A DNA stretch of 64,000 nucleotides, taken from contig JQKK01000004.1 of the NCBI GenBank assembly GCA_000746015.1, positions 124,001 to 188,000 on the forward strand, read 5' to 3'. The notes beneath the pieces are model-generated. The model made no database searches and was not told the origin of the DNA. It was given only the letters and a program-made list of their open reading frames with translations. The DNA comes from Lachnospiraceae bacterium MA2020 (GTDB lineage Bacteria > Bacillota > Clostridia > Lachnospirales > Lachnospiraceae). Both the position numbers and the translations under genes were made by a program. Shown piece by piece: positions 33,490 to 42,277 of this stretch; the first letter of the stretch is position 1, and each line of letters begins with the position of its first letter.

Positions 33490-34129
33490 AATATATCCAC
33501 TTTTCAGAAACGTGTTTATTGAAAAATGCTATTACCGGTCCAAAGCCAAAAGTACTTGCAAGTGTTCCAAGTCCGATAAGGCCGCCTGTAAAGAAAGCAA
33601 TAGCAGTGCATATCGCATCAGTGAAAAGTCTGCATCCGAAGTATGGGAGCTTTAAGTGATCGTGCATCATGAGTGATATGGAGTCGTAAGGACCGATACC
33701 CATGTTTGAAACCTGATAGAATGATACGCCGAGGCTTGTAACAACTACTCCGACGAGTACCCATACTATCTTGATGGCAAAATTCTCAGGGGCACCAAAA
33801 GTAGCTAAGAGATAGTTACTGAAGAACGAAATAACATATCCGATAAATCCACCATTGATAATTGTGCCAAGTCCAATGTACTTTCTTCCCCACATAAATT
33901 GAAAAATAAGGAAAAACAGGTTTGGGATAAGATTCCAGATAGCAAAAGGGATACGTGTGATCTCTGATAATCTAAGGTTCATAGCAGTGATGGGGTCATT
34001 ACCGAGCATTGACTGCTTAAAGATCGCACATCCTATACCTATGATAAAGATGCCTAAAACGGCTCCTATAAAACGACGGACAGAAAAGTCCATAAATGCA
34101 AATTTGTTTGTGTTTTCAGTTGTGTTCAC
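33488..34129 (-). CDS. YczE/YitT-type integral membrane protein
   Basis: A 213-residue membrane protein with about five hydrophobic helices. GIGCAIFKQSMLGNDPITAM and SNMGIGPYDSISLMM are the duplicated motifs of the YczE/YitT group, whose function is unknown, though some members relate to lipopeptide secretion or transport. The GTG at 34129 is chosen as start because AAAGGA lies 11 bases before it; the frame stays open to 34201 but starts with a basic unrelated stretch. It is divergent from the pseudouridine synthase gene and convergent with alaS. Confidence 0.75.
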   Translation of the reverse strand: MNTTENTNKFAFMDFSVRRFIGAVLGIFIIGIGCAIFKQSMLGNDPITAMNLRLSEITRIPFAIWNLIPNLFFLIFQFMWGRKYIGLGTIINGGFIGYVISFFSNYLLATFGAPENFAIKIVWVLVGVVVTSLGVSFYQVSNMGIGPYDSISLMMHDHLKLPYFGCRLFTDAICTAIAFFTGGLIGLGTLASTFGFGPVIAFFNKHVSEKWIY

Positions 34130-34190
34130 TTCTAAATTAGTCCTTTCATTAGTAATACGTTTTCGAGTAATTTTTCGAAACAAGTTTATA

Positions 34191-34220
34191 TTGTACCACA
34201 AAACACCACTGTGATAGAAT
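34191..34220 (+). promoter_or_regulatory. Possible promoter placing transcription start at the rluA-type ATG
   Basis: TTGTAC (34191-34196), an 18-bp spacer and TAGAAT (34215-34220). Transcription would begin about 34227, next to the ATG at 34228, which has no ribosome site. This suggests a leaderless mRNA. Confidence 0.4.
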
Positions 34221-34227
34221 ACCCTTT

Positions 34228-35184
34228 ATGGAAAGAATTTTTAAATATACATTTAGAGAAGAAGACATGGCTTTGACAGCGGGTGGAGTAGCTGGACAGA
34301 TAATAAAGCACTGCATGAAGCTCAAAGGCCATGAATATTGTCACGCAAAATACATAGACAAGGGTATTACGATCACAGCATCAGATGGTACTGTAAGAGA
34401 GATATATGTAAATGAAAGGCTTGTACCGGGAGAGACTCTGAGAGTTGTGATATCAGATCCACGCGATGCATTTGTAGATAAAAAGGTCGAGCCGGTAGCG
34501 GGTGATCTTGATATCCTATACGAAGATGAAGACCTGATAATAGTGAATAAGCCATCAGGTCTCGTGGTACATCCTTGTCATGGGCATTACTATGATACTG
34601 TGGCAAATATAATTGCATATTATTATGAGCAGCAGGGACTTGATATCATATGCCGCTCAATCGGCAGGCTTGACAGAGAGACATCAGGGGCATTGCTTTT
34701 TGCAAAGAATAAGGTTGCTGCAGGCCGACTCTCAAATATGAGAGAGATAGGGACAAGCGGCAGGACTTATCATGCAATAGCAGAAGGATGGCTCGAAAAC
34801 GATTCAGATACCATAGACAAACCTATAGAACAGGTTCCGGGGGTTAAGCTTTTAAGGCGAACCTGTGAAAGTCCTGCAGGACAGAATGCAGTCACTCACT
34901 ACCGGGTGCTTGGCCGGTCAAAGCTTGGTGATATACCGGTATCACTTGTTGAAGCAAAAATCGACACGGGCAGAACCCACCAGATACGTGTGCATATGCA
35001 GTCATTAGGACATCCGCTTATTGGAGATACTCTGTATGGTGATCGCGATAAAGCAGGCGGATTTGAAAGGGCATTGCTTCACGCAGCCTCTCTTGAGTGC
35101 CTCCAGCCGTTTACAAATAATAAAATTTCTATAAAAGCGCCTTATCCACGTGATTTTGAACAAGCTATGACTTATTTTTTATAA
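34228..35184 (+). CDS. RluA-family pseudouridine synthase
   Basis: A 318-residue RNA-modifying enzyme. The N-terminal S4-like domain (about 1-85) is followed by the catalytic domain with the RluA signature GRLDRETSGALLFAK (catalytic Asp at about residue 149). HQIRVHMQSLGHPLIGDTLYGD lies near residue 252. It converts uridine to pseudouridine in rRNA or tRNA; the exact site (RluD-, RluC- or YhcT-like) cannot be told. The start at 34228 lacks a ribosome site; ATG at 34267 is possible but would cut the family's usual N-terminus. Confidence 0.9.
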   Translation: MERIFKYTFREEDMALTAGGVAGQIIKHCMKLKGHEYCHAKYIDKGITITASDGTVREIYVNERLVPGETLRVVISDPRDAFVDKKVEPVAGDLDILYEDEDLIIVNKPSGLVVHPCHGHYYDTVANIIAYYYEQQGLDIICRSIGRLDRETSGALLFAKNKVAAGRLSNMREIGTSGRTYHAIAEGWLENDSDTIDKPIEQVPGVKLLRRTCESPAGQNAVTHYRVLGRSKLGDIPVSLVEAKIDTGRTHQIRVHMQSLGHPLIGDTLYGDRDKAGGFERALLHAASLECLQPFTNNKISIKAPYPRDFEQAMTYFL

Positions 35185-35346
35185 TTATTAAGCCGATAAA
35201 AGACATGAGGGTTTTTACTTGATCATTGTGATACTTCAGCAAGAGGGCCTTTTTTGTCGTCGATTGCGAAGCAGAGACGGTACAAAAACGGACATCCGAC
35301 ATGGTTAGTCAGGTATATGGCTTTTTAGTATAGAGGTGAGCTGCTT
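35185..35346 (+). other. Leader region before the hybrid kinase, no clear element
   Basis: 162 bases between rluA-type and kinase genes. It contains a short TTGC-GAA-GCAG hairpin (35264-35274) and a T6 run, but no convincing terminator, riboswitch or coding sequence was found. GAGGTGA precedes the kinase ATG. Confidence 0.3.
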
Positions 35347-38346
35347 ATGGGCGTATTGTTTGATGGCAAAAAGTGGAGTGAAGATAAGAAAAGGAAGGCT
35401 TTATACTATACATGCTTCATAGTATTTTGTTGTATAGCAATAAACCATTTCGATACACTTCTTATCAGCGATGAAGAGTTGACGAGCGGACAGTTTTTTT
35501 TGCTCAGTCTGTTTAAGTATACTCCGGTTGTCGTCACATCAGCGCTATGCGGCAGTATCCCGGCTCTGTTTAGTGTGATGATAGTCTTTTGGTATAAGAC
35601 TATCACATTTAGCAGTTTTGCCTATATGACTTTTATATATATGCTTGTAGCGATGATTACACATCAGCTTTCAAAAGCAGGTTTTTTCAGAACCCTTTGG
35701 AAAACATGTATTGCTACTTTGTATTTCCAGATAGTTATAGGTGTATTCTGGTGCATGATACTTGGGCTTATGGTTGGCAGGACGCTGACTGATGTTCCAC
35801 CTGAAAAAGCAGTAACTTACTTTGTGAGTGAGCTTCCGGCAGCAATTGTAAACATGTTTGGTGTTTATATACTGATGCGGCTTGTCCCCGACAAGGTGCT
35901 AAGATGCCTGTCTAATGGACCATTTTATCTTAGAGAAGGCAGAAGGGATTTTAACAGGAAAGCAAAATCAAAGATCGGAAGCATTGTCACGAATATTATT
36001 CTGATAGAAGCACTTATACTTGGAGTGTGTGCTGAAGTTGCTTCAATGACAATAGTTCCTGCTATAAGGGAAGAAAAGGCGGAAATTACAGATTCTGTAC
36101 TGCCGCAGGCAGAAGATCCTGAAATGAGCTGGCGGGAAATAAGCAATACCATAATGCTTGAAAAGAAGGTCGGGCAGCTTGTTAAAGTTGACAGTCAGAT
36201 AAAGTTTCGGGATGAAAATGACAATCTGGTCTTCGAGATCAAGCTGTTTATGCTTATTTTGATAATTATATTTCCATTGGCTGTAATTATCAATTTTTAC
36301 GCACAGCTTCGACTGGGTAAGCCGATCATCGAGCTGTCGGAAGCAGTAAGATCGATTTTTGGCAAGGGAGATATTGTCAGATACGACAGAATAAATACTT
36401 TGCACGAGCTCGGTATAAATACCGGGGATGAGATAGAGGATCTGTATGAAGCTATAGACGAGGCTGCGTATAAGCTGTCAGACTACATTGCGCTTATCAG
36501 AAATCAGAGACAGATGGAGAATGAGCTGGCAATAGCGAATGAGGCTAATCAGGCAAAGACCCGCTTTCTTTCAAATATGTCTCACGAGATACGTACACCA
36601 ATTAATGCAATCCTTGGATTTGATGAAATGATCCTGCGAGAGAGCAGAGAACGCGATACCATCACTTATGCCAAAAACATACAGAATTCCGGAAAAACAC
36701 TGCTTTCGCTGATCAATGAGATCCTAGATTTTTCTAAGATCGAAGCCGGAAAGATGGAGATCATTCCGGTTGAGTATGAGATCAGCTCGATGATAGTTGA
36801 TGTCATAAATATGATAAAATTCCGTGCGGAAGCTAAAAGGCTTAAATTTGGCGTAGTAGTGGACGAGAAAATACCTCATATGCTGGTGGGCGATGAGATA
36901 AGGATCAAGCAGTGCCTTATAAATCTTTTGACAAATTCTGTAAAGTACACAGAAAAAGGCAATATATCTCTTGAGATTTCATATAAAAATGTTGATAATA
37001 AGAATATAGAATTGTTCTTTAAGATTTCGGATACAGGTATTGGTATAAAGGAAGAAGACCTTGAAAAACTCTTTGCACAGTTTGAACGATTGGAAGAAGA
37101 GAAGAATCGTACGATAGAGGGTACAGGCCTTGGAATGAATATCGTTAAGCAGCTGCTTTCCATGATGGGAACATATCTAGAGGTGGAAAGTCAGTATGGC
37201 GTTGGCTCTACTTTTTCATTTAAGCTTTTACAGCCGGTAGTAAGCTGGGATGCAATGGGAAGTATCACGGAGGCTTATGAGGAAACTCTTGAAAATACAA
37301 GCAGTTACCGCGAAGAATTCCATGCACCTGATGCAAAGATATTGGTCGTGGATGATACACACACAAATCTGTTGGTTATACAGGGACTTTTGAAGCAGAC
37401 ACAGATACAGATAGATCTTGCAAGCAGCGGCAAGGAAGCACTTGAGAAGTGCGCCAAGAAAAAATACAATATTATCTTTATGGATCACAGAATGCCAAAT
37501 ATGGATGGCGTTGAGACAAAGCATGCTCTAGACGAAATGCCGGACAATCCAAATTTCAAGACACCGGTAATATCGCTTACGGCGAATGCTATTGCAGGTT
37601 CAAGAGAGATGTATATTGCAGAGGGCTTTGCAGATTACCTTACAAAGCCGGTAGACAGCATGAAACTCGAAAATATGATATTGAAATATCTGCCTGCAAA
37701 TCTCGTAAGTCGCAGTGGTGATCGTGATTTTGTTGCGGAGGCCGGCGCAGACGAAGTTGATCTTGAGGAAGCTTTAGCGTATTCGGAGCTTATCAATATC
37801 CAGGGGATAAATGCCGATCTTGCAGTCGAAAACTGTGGCAGTTCTGTATTTGCAAAGAATGTATGTATAGACTTTTTCAGAGCTATCGATGATAAGTCTG
37901 CGAAGATTGAAAAGTACTTTAATGAAAAGGATTACAAAGCATATACTATTGAAGTCCATGGACTTAAGAGTTCATCGAGAGCGATAGGAGCTGCTGAGTT
38001 ATCTGATTTTGCAGCGTTCTTAGAGAAGTGTGGAGATGAGGAACGCATTGATAAGATAGAAAAAGGTACGCCAGAGTTACTTGCTCTTTACAAGGAATAT
38101 AAAGACTATCTTAGTCCTTTGTTGAAGGAAGAGGATTCAGATAAGCCTTTGATAACTTCTGAGGAGCTTGAAAATGCATTTGCCAGTATAAAGGAGCTGG
38201 TTGAAGCTTCATTTTTTGATAGTGCAGATGACATCATGAAGATGCTTGAGAACTATAAAATACCGGAAGAACATGTTCAAAAAGTAGAACAGATAAAGAA
38301 GATGATGTCAGCTGTTGACAGAGATGGATTATTGAATATATTATAA
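35347..38346 (+). CDS. Hybrid sensor histidine kinase with receiver and Hpt domains
   Basis: A 999-residue membrane-bound phosphorelay protein. Residues 1-190 hold about five or six membrane helices, followed by another helix at about 215, a short extracellular loop, and a helix at about 300-320. Then come a HAMP-like linker and HisKA with FLSNMSHEIRTPINAILGF (H413), HATPase with NLLTNSVKYTEKG and GTGLGMN, and a receiver domain with ILVVDDTHTN and FMDHRMPNMDG (D713). An Hpt domain with VHGLKSSSRAIG (H871) and a helical tail end the protein. All phosphorelay residues are present. It is followed 82 bases later by a response regulator, the likely partner. The signal sensed is unknown. Confidence 0.9.
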   Translation: MGVLFDGKKWSEDKKRKALYYTCFIVFCCIAINHFDTLLISDEELTSGQFFLLSLFKYTPVVVTSALCGSIPALFSVMIVFWYKTITFSSFAYMTFIYMLVAMITHQLSKAGFFRTLWKTCIATLYFQIVIGVFWCMILGLMVGRTLTDVPPEKAVTYFVSELPAAIVNMFGVYILMRLVPDKVLRCLSNGPFYLREGRRDFNRKAKSKIGSIVTNIILIEALILGVCAEVASMTIVPAIREEKAEITDSVLPQAEDPEMSWREISNTIMLEKKVGQLVKVDSQIKFRDENDNLVFEIKLFMLILIIIFPLAVIINFYAQLRLGKPIIELSEAVRSIFGKGDIVRYDRINTLHELGINTGDEIEDLYEAIDEAAYKLSDYIALIRNQRQMENELAIANEANQAKTRFLSNMSHEIRTPINAILGFDEMILRESRERDTITYAKNIQNSGKTLLSLINEILDFSKIEAGKMEIIPVEYEISSMIVDVINMIKFRAEAKRLKFGVVVDEKIPHMLVGDEIRIKQCLINLLTNSVKYTEKGNISLEISYKNVDNKNIELFFKISDTGIGIKEEDLEKLFAQFERLEEEKNRTIEGTGLGMNIVKQLLSMMGTYLEVESQYGVGSTFSFKLLQPVVSWDAMGSITEAYEETLENTSSYREEFHAPDAKILVVDDTHTNLLVIQGLLKQTQIQIDLASSGKEALEKCAKKKYNIIFMDHRMPNMDGVETKHALDEMPDNPNFKTPVISLTANAIAGSREMYIAEGFADYLTKPVDSMKLENMILKYLPANLVSRSGDRDFVAEAGADEVDLEEALAYSELINIQGINADLAVENCGSSVFAKNVCIDFFRAIDDKSAKIEKYFNEKDYKAYTIEVHGLKSSSRAIGAAELSDFAAFLEKCGDEERIDKIEKGTPELLALYKEYKDYLSPLLKEEDSDKPLITSEELENAFASIKELVEASFFDSADDIMKMLENYKIPEEHVQKVEQIKKMMSAVDRDGLLNIL

Positions 38347-38428
38347 AATAAAATGTATACATTTGTATTCGTTTGGGTGGAATAGTGTTTTATATTCAAT
38401 ACAATTATAATAATCTGAGGGGATCAAA

Positions 38429-39196
38429 ATGGTTGATAAGAGATTACTTTTGATAGGTAATGAAAAGAGTTTCATGACAAATGCAATTGCAACCGGACTT
38501 GAAAAAGAAGATTTCACGATCATCAGGGCAGGACTATCAAAGCAGGCCGTTGAAGAGATTGATAACAGGCCGGGTATCTACATCATGTATCTGGGTGATG
38601 TTACAGATGAAGATTCCGATCTGTTAAAATACATTAATGAAAAGATAGATACGGAGAGGTTTCATCTGTATATTGTAGGTAACCATGAAGAGCTTGATCT
38701 TGCTGCAGAGTACATTCCTAAAGAAAAGATACAGGAAGAGTACCTGAGACCTATTGATGTAGGTATGCTTGCAGAGGATCTTAAGAGTGCTGCCGAAGGA
38801 ATATCCATAGATGACAGTCAGCGTAAGAAAATACTGATCGTTGATGATGATGGCACGATGCTCAGGATGATAAGGACGTGGCTGTCAGTCAGATATCGCG
38901 TATATATGGCTAATTCCGGAAAGATCGCTCTTTCATTCCTTAAGGAAAACAAAGTTGATCTCGTGCTTTTGGACTATGCTATGCCTATGGTCAGCGGACC
39001 GGAAGTGCTGAAGCAGATGCGGGCTGATAAGGAAACAAAAGATATACCGGTAATGATGCTCACTGCTAAAGACAATAAAGAAAATGTTGTAGAGGTAGCT
39101 AATTATAAGCCGGAGAAATACCTGCTTAAGTCGATGCCCAAAAGTCAGCTTTTGGGTAATATCAGAGAGTTCTTTGAAAAACAGGATAATGCGTAA
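38429..39196 (+). CDS. Response regulator with degenerate N-terminal and intact C-terminal receiver domain
   Basis: A 255-residue cytoplasmic protein. The C-terminal half (about 131-253) is a full receiver: ILIVDDDGTM, phospho-acceptor LLDYAMP (D182), MLTAKD and the Lys of YLLKSMPK. The N-terminal 125 residues have a receiver-like alternation (RLLLIGNEKSF, IYIMYLGDV, LYIVGNHEEL) but lack the acidic pocket, so they look like a degenerate copy. There is no DNA-binding or enzymatic output domain, so output must be by protein interaction. GAGGGGA precedes the ATG. It probably receives phosphate from the Hpt domain of the upstream kinase. Confidence 0.85.
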   Translation: MVDKRLLLIGNEKSFMTNAIATGLEKEDFTIIRAGLSKQAVEEIDNRPGIYIMYLGDVTDEDSDLLKYINEKIDTERFHLYIVGNHEELDLAAEYIPKEKIQEEYLRPIDVGMLAEDLKSAAEGISIDDSQRKKILIVDDDGTMLRMIRTWLSVRYRVYMANSGKIALSFLKENKVDLVLLDYAMPMVSGPEVLKQMRADKETKDIPVMMLTAKDNKENVVEVANYKPEKYLLKSMPKSQLLGNIREFFEKQDNA

Positions 39197-39244
39197 CTGA
39201 CATAGTAGACTTACTCTTTTATTTTATATGAGGGGGGATCATAT

Positions 39245-40054
39245 ATGAGGGGTAAAAAGATTGTAAGTGTGCTGCTGATAGTGTTGGCGTTACTGATCAC
39301 GGGATTTAATGTGCCGGAAAATCATGATACATCTGCGTCTACTGACCTGCCGTCTGCTATGTCGGACAACAAGATGTATGATAAAGATGACGATCAGTAT
39401 GATCCGGAGGAACCTGAGGAATCTGAGGAATCAGAAAAGGGTGATGATTCTGAGCAGGACAGTGATAGTGACTCTGATAAAGATGAACATGAAAAAGATG
39501 AATCTAAAAAGGATGACTCTAAAGAAAATGACTCAGAAGAAGATGATTCTGAGGAAGATGATGACTGGGAAGACGATGATGACGAGGATATCCCGCTTAT
39601 CAAAATGACTGACTACAGTGGGATCATCACGACTAATGCAGTGCTTGTCTGTGGCAACAAATATGCGATTTCTGCGAATTTTATACCTCAGAAATACATG
39701 GTTTCAGACAAAAAGGTAGTCAGGATCAGCCGAGATGGTGAGGTAAGACCCAAAAAAGAGGGCACTGCGATGGTAGTTGCTGTAGGTGATGAGGGAGAGT
39801 CTGTGTCATACTTCGTCAAGGTTGAAAAGCCCAAAATGCGGCAAAAAACAGTATTAAACGGAAGTATAAGTGATATTATGGATATGGTTGATGATTATTA
39901 TGAAGCATATCCGTCGGAAATAATCATAGATGATCTGAGTGTGGCAAGGGTGGATACGGATACCGGTGACTTGTTTGCGCTGAAAAAAGGCAAGACAAAG
40001 GTCACGCTAATGTTTGGAATGAGAAAGCTTAGAAAAGTGCTTAAAGTCAAGTGA
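39245..40054 (+). CDS. Secreted acidic protein with Asp/Glu/Ser-rich linker and Ig-like domains
   Basis: A 269-residue protein. An N-terminal hydrophobic signal (KIVSVLLIVLALLITGF) is followed by a low-complexity region rich in Asp, Glu, Ser and Lys (about 45-118), then a Big_2/cadherin-like beta region (about 120-200: KYAISANFIPQKYMVSDKKVVRISRDGEVRPKKEGTAMV) and a second similar unit to the end (LSVARVDTDTGDLFALKKGKTKV). Such domains occur in surface proteins. The export signal may stay as a membrane anchor. GAGGGGGGA lies before the ATG, 48 bases after the response regulator, so it belongs to the kinase operon. Function unknown. Confidence 0.65.
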   Translation: MRGKKIVSVLLIVLALLITGFNVPENHDTSASTDLPSAMSDNKMYDKDDDQYDPEEPEESEESEKGDDSEQDSDSDSDKDEHEKDESKKDDSKENDSEEDDSEEDDDWEDDDDEDIPLIKMTDYSGIITTNAVLVCGNKYAISANFIPQKYMVSDKKVVRISRDGEVRPKKEGTAMVVAVGDEGESVSYFVKVEKPKMRQKTVLNGSISDIMDMVDDYYEAYPSEIIIDDLSVARVDTDTGDLFALKKGKTKVTLMFGMRKLRKVLKVK

Positions 40055-40066
40055 TTTAGAAGTTGG

Positions 40067-40100
40067 CGAAGGACCTCGCAGTGGGTCCTTCGTACTTTTT
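40067..40100 (+). terminator. Terminator of the kinase operon
   Basis: CGAAGGACC (40067-40075) pairs with GGTCCTTCG (40084-40092), followed by TAC and six T. Confidence 0.85.
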
Positions 40101-40107
40101 TAAATCC

Positions 40108-40136
40108 TTGACTTTTTTTTATATAAGTTATATCAT
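40108..40136 (+). promoter_or_regulatory. Promoter of the TrpXYZ-type importer operon
   Basis: TTGACT (40108-40113), a 17-bp spacer and TATCAT (40131-40136). Transcription would start near 40143, right at the following repeat cluster. Confidence 0.75.
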
Positions 40137-40141
40137 GCTTG

Positions 40142-40189
40142 TATACTTTAACACCATAAAGCGTTAAGACGTTAAGGTGTTAAGGTATA
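40142..40189 (+). promoter_or_regulatory. Repeat cluster at the transcription start (candidate operator or RNA hairpin)
   Basis: TATACTTTAACACC (40142-40155) and GGTGTTAAGGTATA (40176-40189) form a 14-bp inverted repeat, with 13 Watson-Crick pairs and one G-U pair in RNA. Three contiguous 8-mers, GCGTTAAG, ACGTTAAG and GTGTTAAG (40161-40184), lie in its loop and right arm. The overlap with the expected start point suggests control of the importer. No known riboswitch was recognised. Confidence 0.6.
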
Positions 40190-40234
40190 AAAGTTGATAC
40201 TTTATCGTATAAGTATATTTAAGGAGGAAGGGTT

Positions 40235-41278
40235 ATGAAGAAGACTTTGTCATTAGCGATGGCAGCAATTATGGCAATGAGCCTTACAGCCTGTGGCTCA
40301 TCAGCTCAGGCAACCGGAGGTACACAGGCAGCGGATGCACAGGGTAGCGCAGCAGCATCAGAAGCGTCCGCTACTACTGCAGCAGATACTTCTGATGGCA
40401 AGCAGTATACAGTAGGTATATGTCAGCTTGTACAGCACGAAGCTCTTGACGCAGCAACAAAGGGATTTAAGGATGTTTTGGAGGAAACATTTGGCAGCAA
40501 TGTAACATTTGATGAGCAGAATGCATCGGGCGATTCTGCAACGTGTGCTACTATAACAAATACATTTGCATCAAACGGAGTTGATCTCATCTTGGCTAAT
40601 GCTACACCTGCACTTCAGGCAGCATCATCAGCTACAGCAGATATTCCGATCCTTGGAACATCTATCACAGAATATGGTGTGGCTCTCGGTATTGAGGATT
40701 TCAATGGAACAGTTGGAACAAACGTATCCGGTACTTCAGACCTTGCTCCACTTGATCAGCAGGCTGCAATGTTTGATGAGCTTTTACCTGATGCAAAGAA
40801 GGTTGGTATCGTTTACTGTTCAGCAGAGCAGAATTCTGTTTATCAGGCAGACACAGTAAAGGCTGAGCTTGAGAAGAGCGGACGTACAGTTTCTGTTTAT
40901 ACTTTTGCAGACTCAAACGATGTAGCACAGGTAGTACAGACAGCATGTGATGAGAATGATGCACTTTACATCCCTACAGATAACACAGCTGCTTCATGTA
41001 CAGAAGCTATCAACAACGTAGCACTTCCTGCAAAGACACCTATCATCTGTGGTGAGGAAGGTCTTGCAAAAGGATGTGGTATCGCAACACTTTCAATTTC
41101 TTATTATGAGCTTGGTCGTACAACAGGTGAGATGGCAGTAAAGATCCTTAAGGGTGAAGCAAACGTAGCAGAAATGCCAGTAGAGTACTATGGCAATCCT
41201 GTAAAGAAGTTCAATAAGAGCAATTGCGAAACACTTGGTATCACTGTTCCTGATGGTTACGAAGCTATCGAAGAGTAA
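40235..41278 (+). CDS. ABC transporter substrate-binding lipoprotein (PF04392/TrpX-like)
   Basis: A 347-residue lipoprotein with lipobox LTAC (Cys at residue 20) and an Ala/Ser/Thr-rich linker to about residue 55. It is followed by the two-lobed ABC_sub_bind fold (YTVGICQLVQHEALDAATKGF, then ILGTSITEYGVAL and GTNVSGTSDLAPLDQQ). Characterised relatives bind tryptophan, tyrosine or other aromatic ligands, but the family is broad, so the ligand is only inferred. AAGGAGGAAGG precedes the ATG. It forms a complete importer with the next two genes. Confidence 0.88.
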   Translation: MKKTLSLAMAAIMAMSLTACGSSAQATGGTQAADAQGSAAASEASATTAADTSDGKQYTVGICQLVQHEALDAATKGFKDVLEETFGSNVTFDEQNASGDSATCATITNTFASNGVDLILANATPALQAASSATADIPILGTSITEYGVALGIEDFNGTVGTNVSGTSDLAPLDQQAAMFDELLPDAKKVGIVYCSAEQNSVYQADTVKAELEKSGRTVSVYTFADSNDVAQVVQTACDENDALYIPTDNTAASCTEAINNVALPAKTPIICGEEGLAKGCGIATLSISYYELGRTTGEMAVKILKGEANVAEMPVEYYGNPVKKFNKSNCETLGITVPDGYEAIEE

Positions 41279-41314
41279 GATTGACTATATTATTTATTTA
41301 GGAAGATTATAATT

Positions 41315-42277
41315 ATGGCTTATTTTGCATCATTAAATCCTGCGGCACTCTTAAAGAGCTTTCCTGCCGGAGTAGCACAGGGACTTATCTGGGGCATTGT
41401 GGCCCTTGGCGTTTATATTACATTTAGACTTCTTGATGTAGCAGATCTGTCTGTTGATGGTACATTTACAACAGGCGGAGCTGTGACAGTTATGCTCGTA
41501 CTTGCCGGATGGAACCCTTGGGCAGCTATGGCTATAGCCCTGATCGCGGGTGTGGTATGCGGCACTGTTACGGGAGTTCTTCATACGAAGCTTGGCATAC
41601 CGGCAATTCTGGCAGGCATATTGACACAGTTTGCACTGTATTCTATCAACCTTGCTATCATGGGAATGATGGCAAATAAGGCTGTCAGCGTTGACAAGTT
41701 TTATCTTGTACTTTCATCAAGAAGTGTCACACAGTCAATAGTCATTGGCGCTATAATTGCTGCTGTGATAATCGGAGCTCTTTACTGGTACTTTGGAACA
41801 GAGCAGGGATCTGCGATAAGAGCAACCGGCTGCAACAGTGAAATGAGTAAGGCACAGGGCATCAACATCAACAATATGAAGATAATCGGTCTTGCGCTTT
41901 CAAATGGTGTAGTAGCGCTTGCAGGTGGTCTCATGGCTCAGTTTCAGGGATTCTCTGATATTAACATGGGACGTGGTGCAATAGTCATTGGACTTGCAGC
42001 TGTTATCATTGGTGAAGTAATAGGCGATGCTATCGCTGGAAAGAAGCTTAATTTCGCCGCAAGGCTTACTTGTGTAGTGCTGGGCGGAGTTGTCTATTAT
42101 ATGGTTGTAGTCGTTGTGCTCTGGCTCAAGCTTAATTCAAATTATCTGAAGCTGTTTACGGCTATCATAGTTGCAATTTTCCTTGCTGTACCTTATCTTC
42201 AGGCACAGTCAAAGAGTTCATTTAGAAAAGCAGGAAAGGCAGGAAGGTCAAATGCTGGAATTAAAGAATATTCATAA
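41315..42277 (+). CDS. ABC transporter permease (TrpY-like, branched-chain type)
   Basis: A 320-residue membrane protein with about eight to nine helices and the BPD_transp_2 pattern (LDVADLSVDGTFTTGGAV near residue 45, ATGCNSEMSKAQGININNMK near 170). It is the membrane channel for the lipoprotein encoded upstream. AGGAAG lies before the ATG. Its end overlaps the ATPase gene by 26 bases, showing coupled translation. Confidence 0.88.
   Translation: MAYFASLNPAALLKSFPAGVAQGLIWGIVALGVYITFRLLDVADLSVDGTFTTGGAVTVMLVLAGWNPWAAMAIALIAGVVCGTVTGVLHTKLGIPAILAGILTQFALYSINLAIMGMMANKAVSVDKFYLVLSSRSVTQSIVIGAIIAAVIIGALYWYFGTEQGSAIRATGCNSEMSKAQGININNMKIIGLALSNGVVALAGGLMAQFQGFSDINMGRGAIVIGLAAVIIGEVIGDAIAGKKLNFAARLTCVVLGGVVYYMVVVVVLWLKLNSNYLKLFTAIIVAIFLAVPYLQAQSKSSFRKAGKAGRSNAGIKEYS

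Noticed and set aside
35264-35274. TTGCGAAGCAG shared with the purF leader (58643-58653) as a common regulatory RNA
   Set aside because: Only 11 bases match and the flanking pairing (CCGTTCG/CGAACGG) is absent at 35 kb; probably chance.
39394-39603. Antisense Ser-rich ORF opposite the acidic linker
   Set aside because: A frame shadow of the Asp/Glu-rich codons (GAT/GAA read in reverse give Ser codons).
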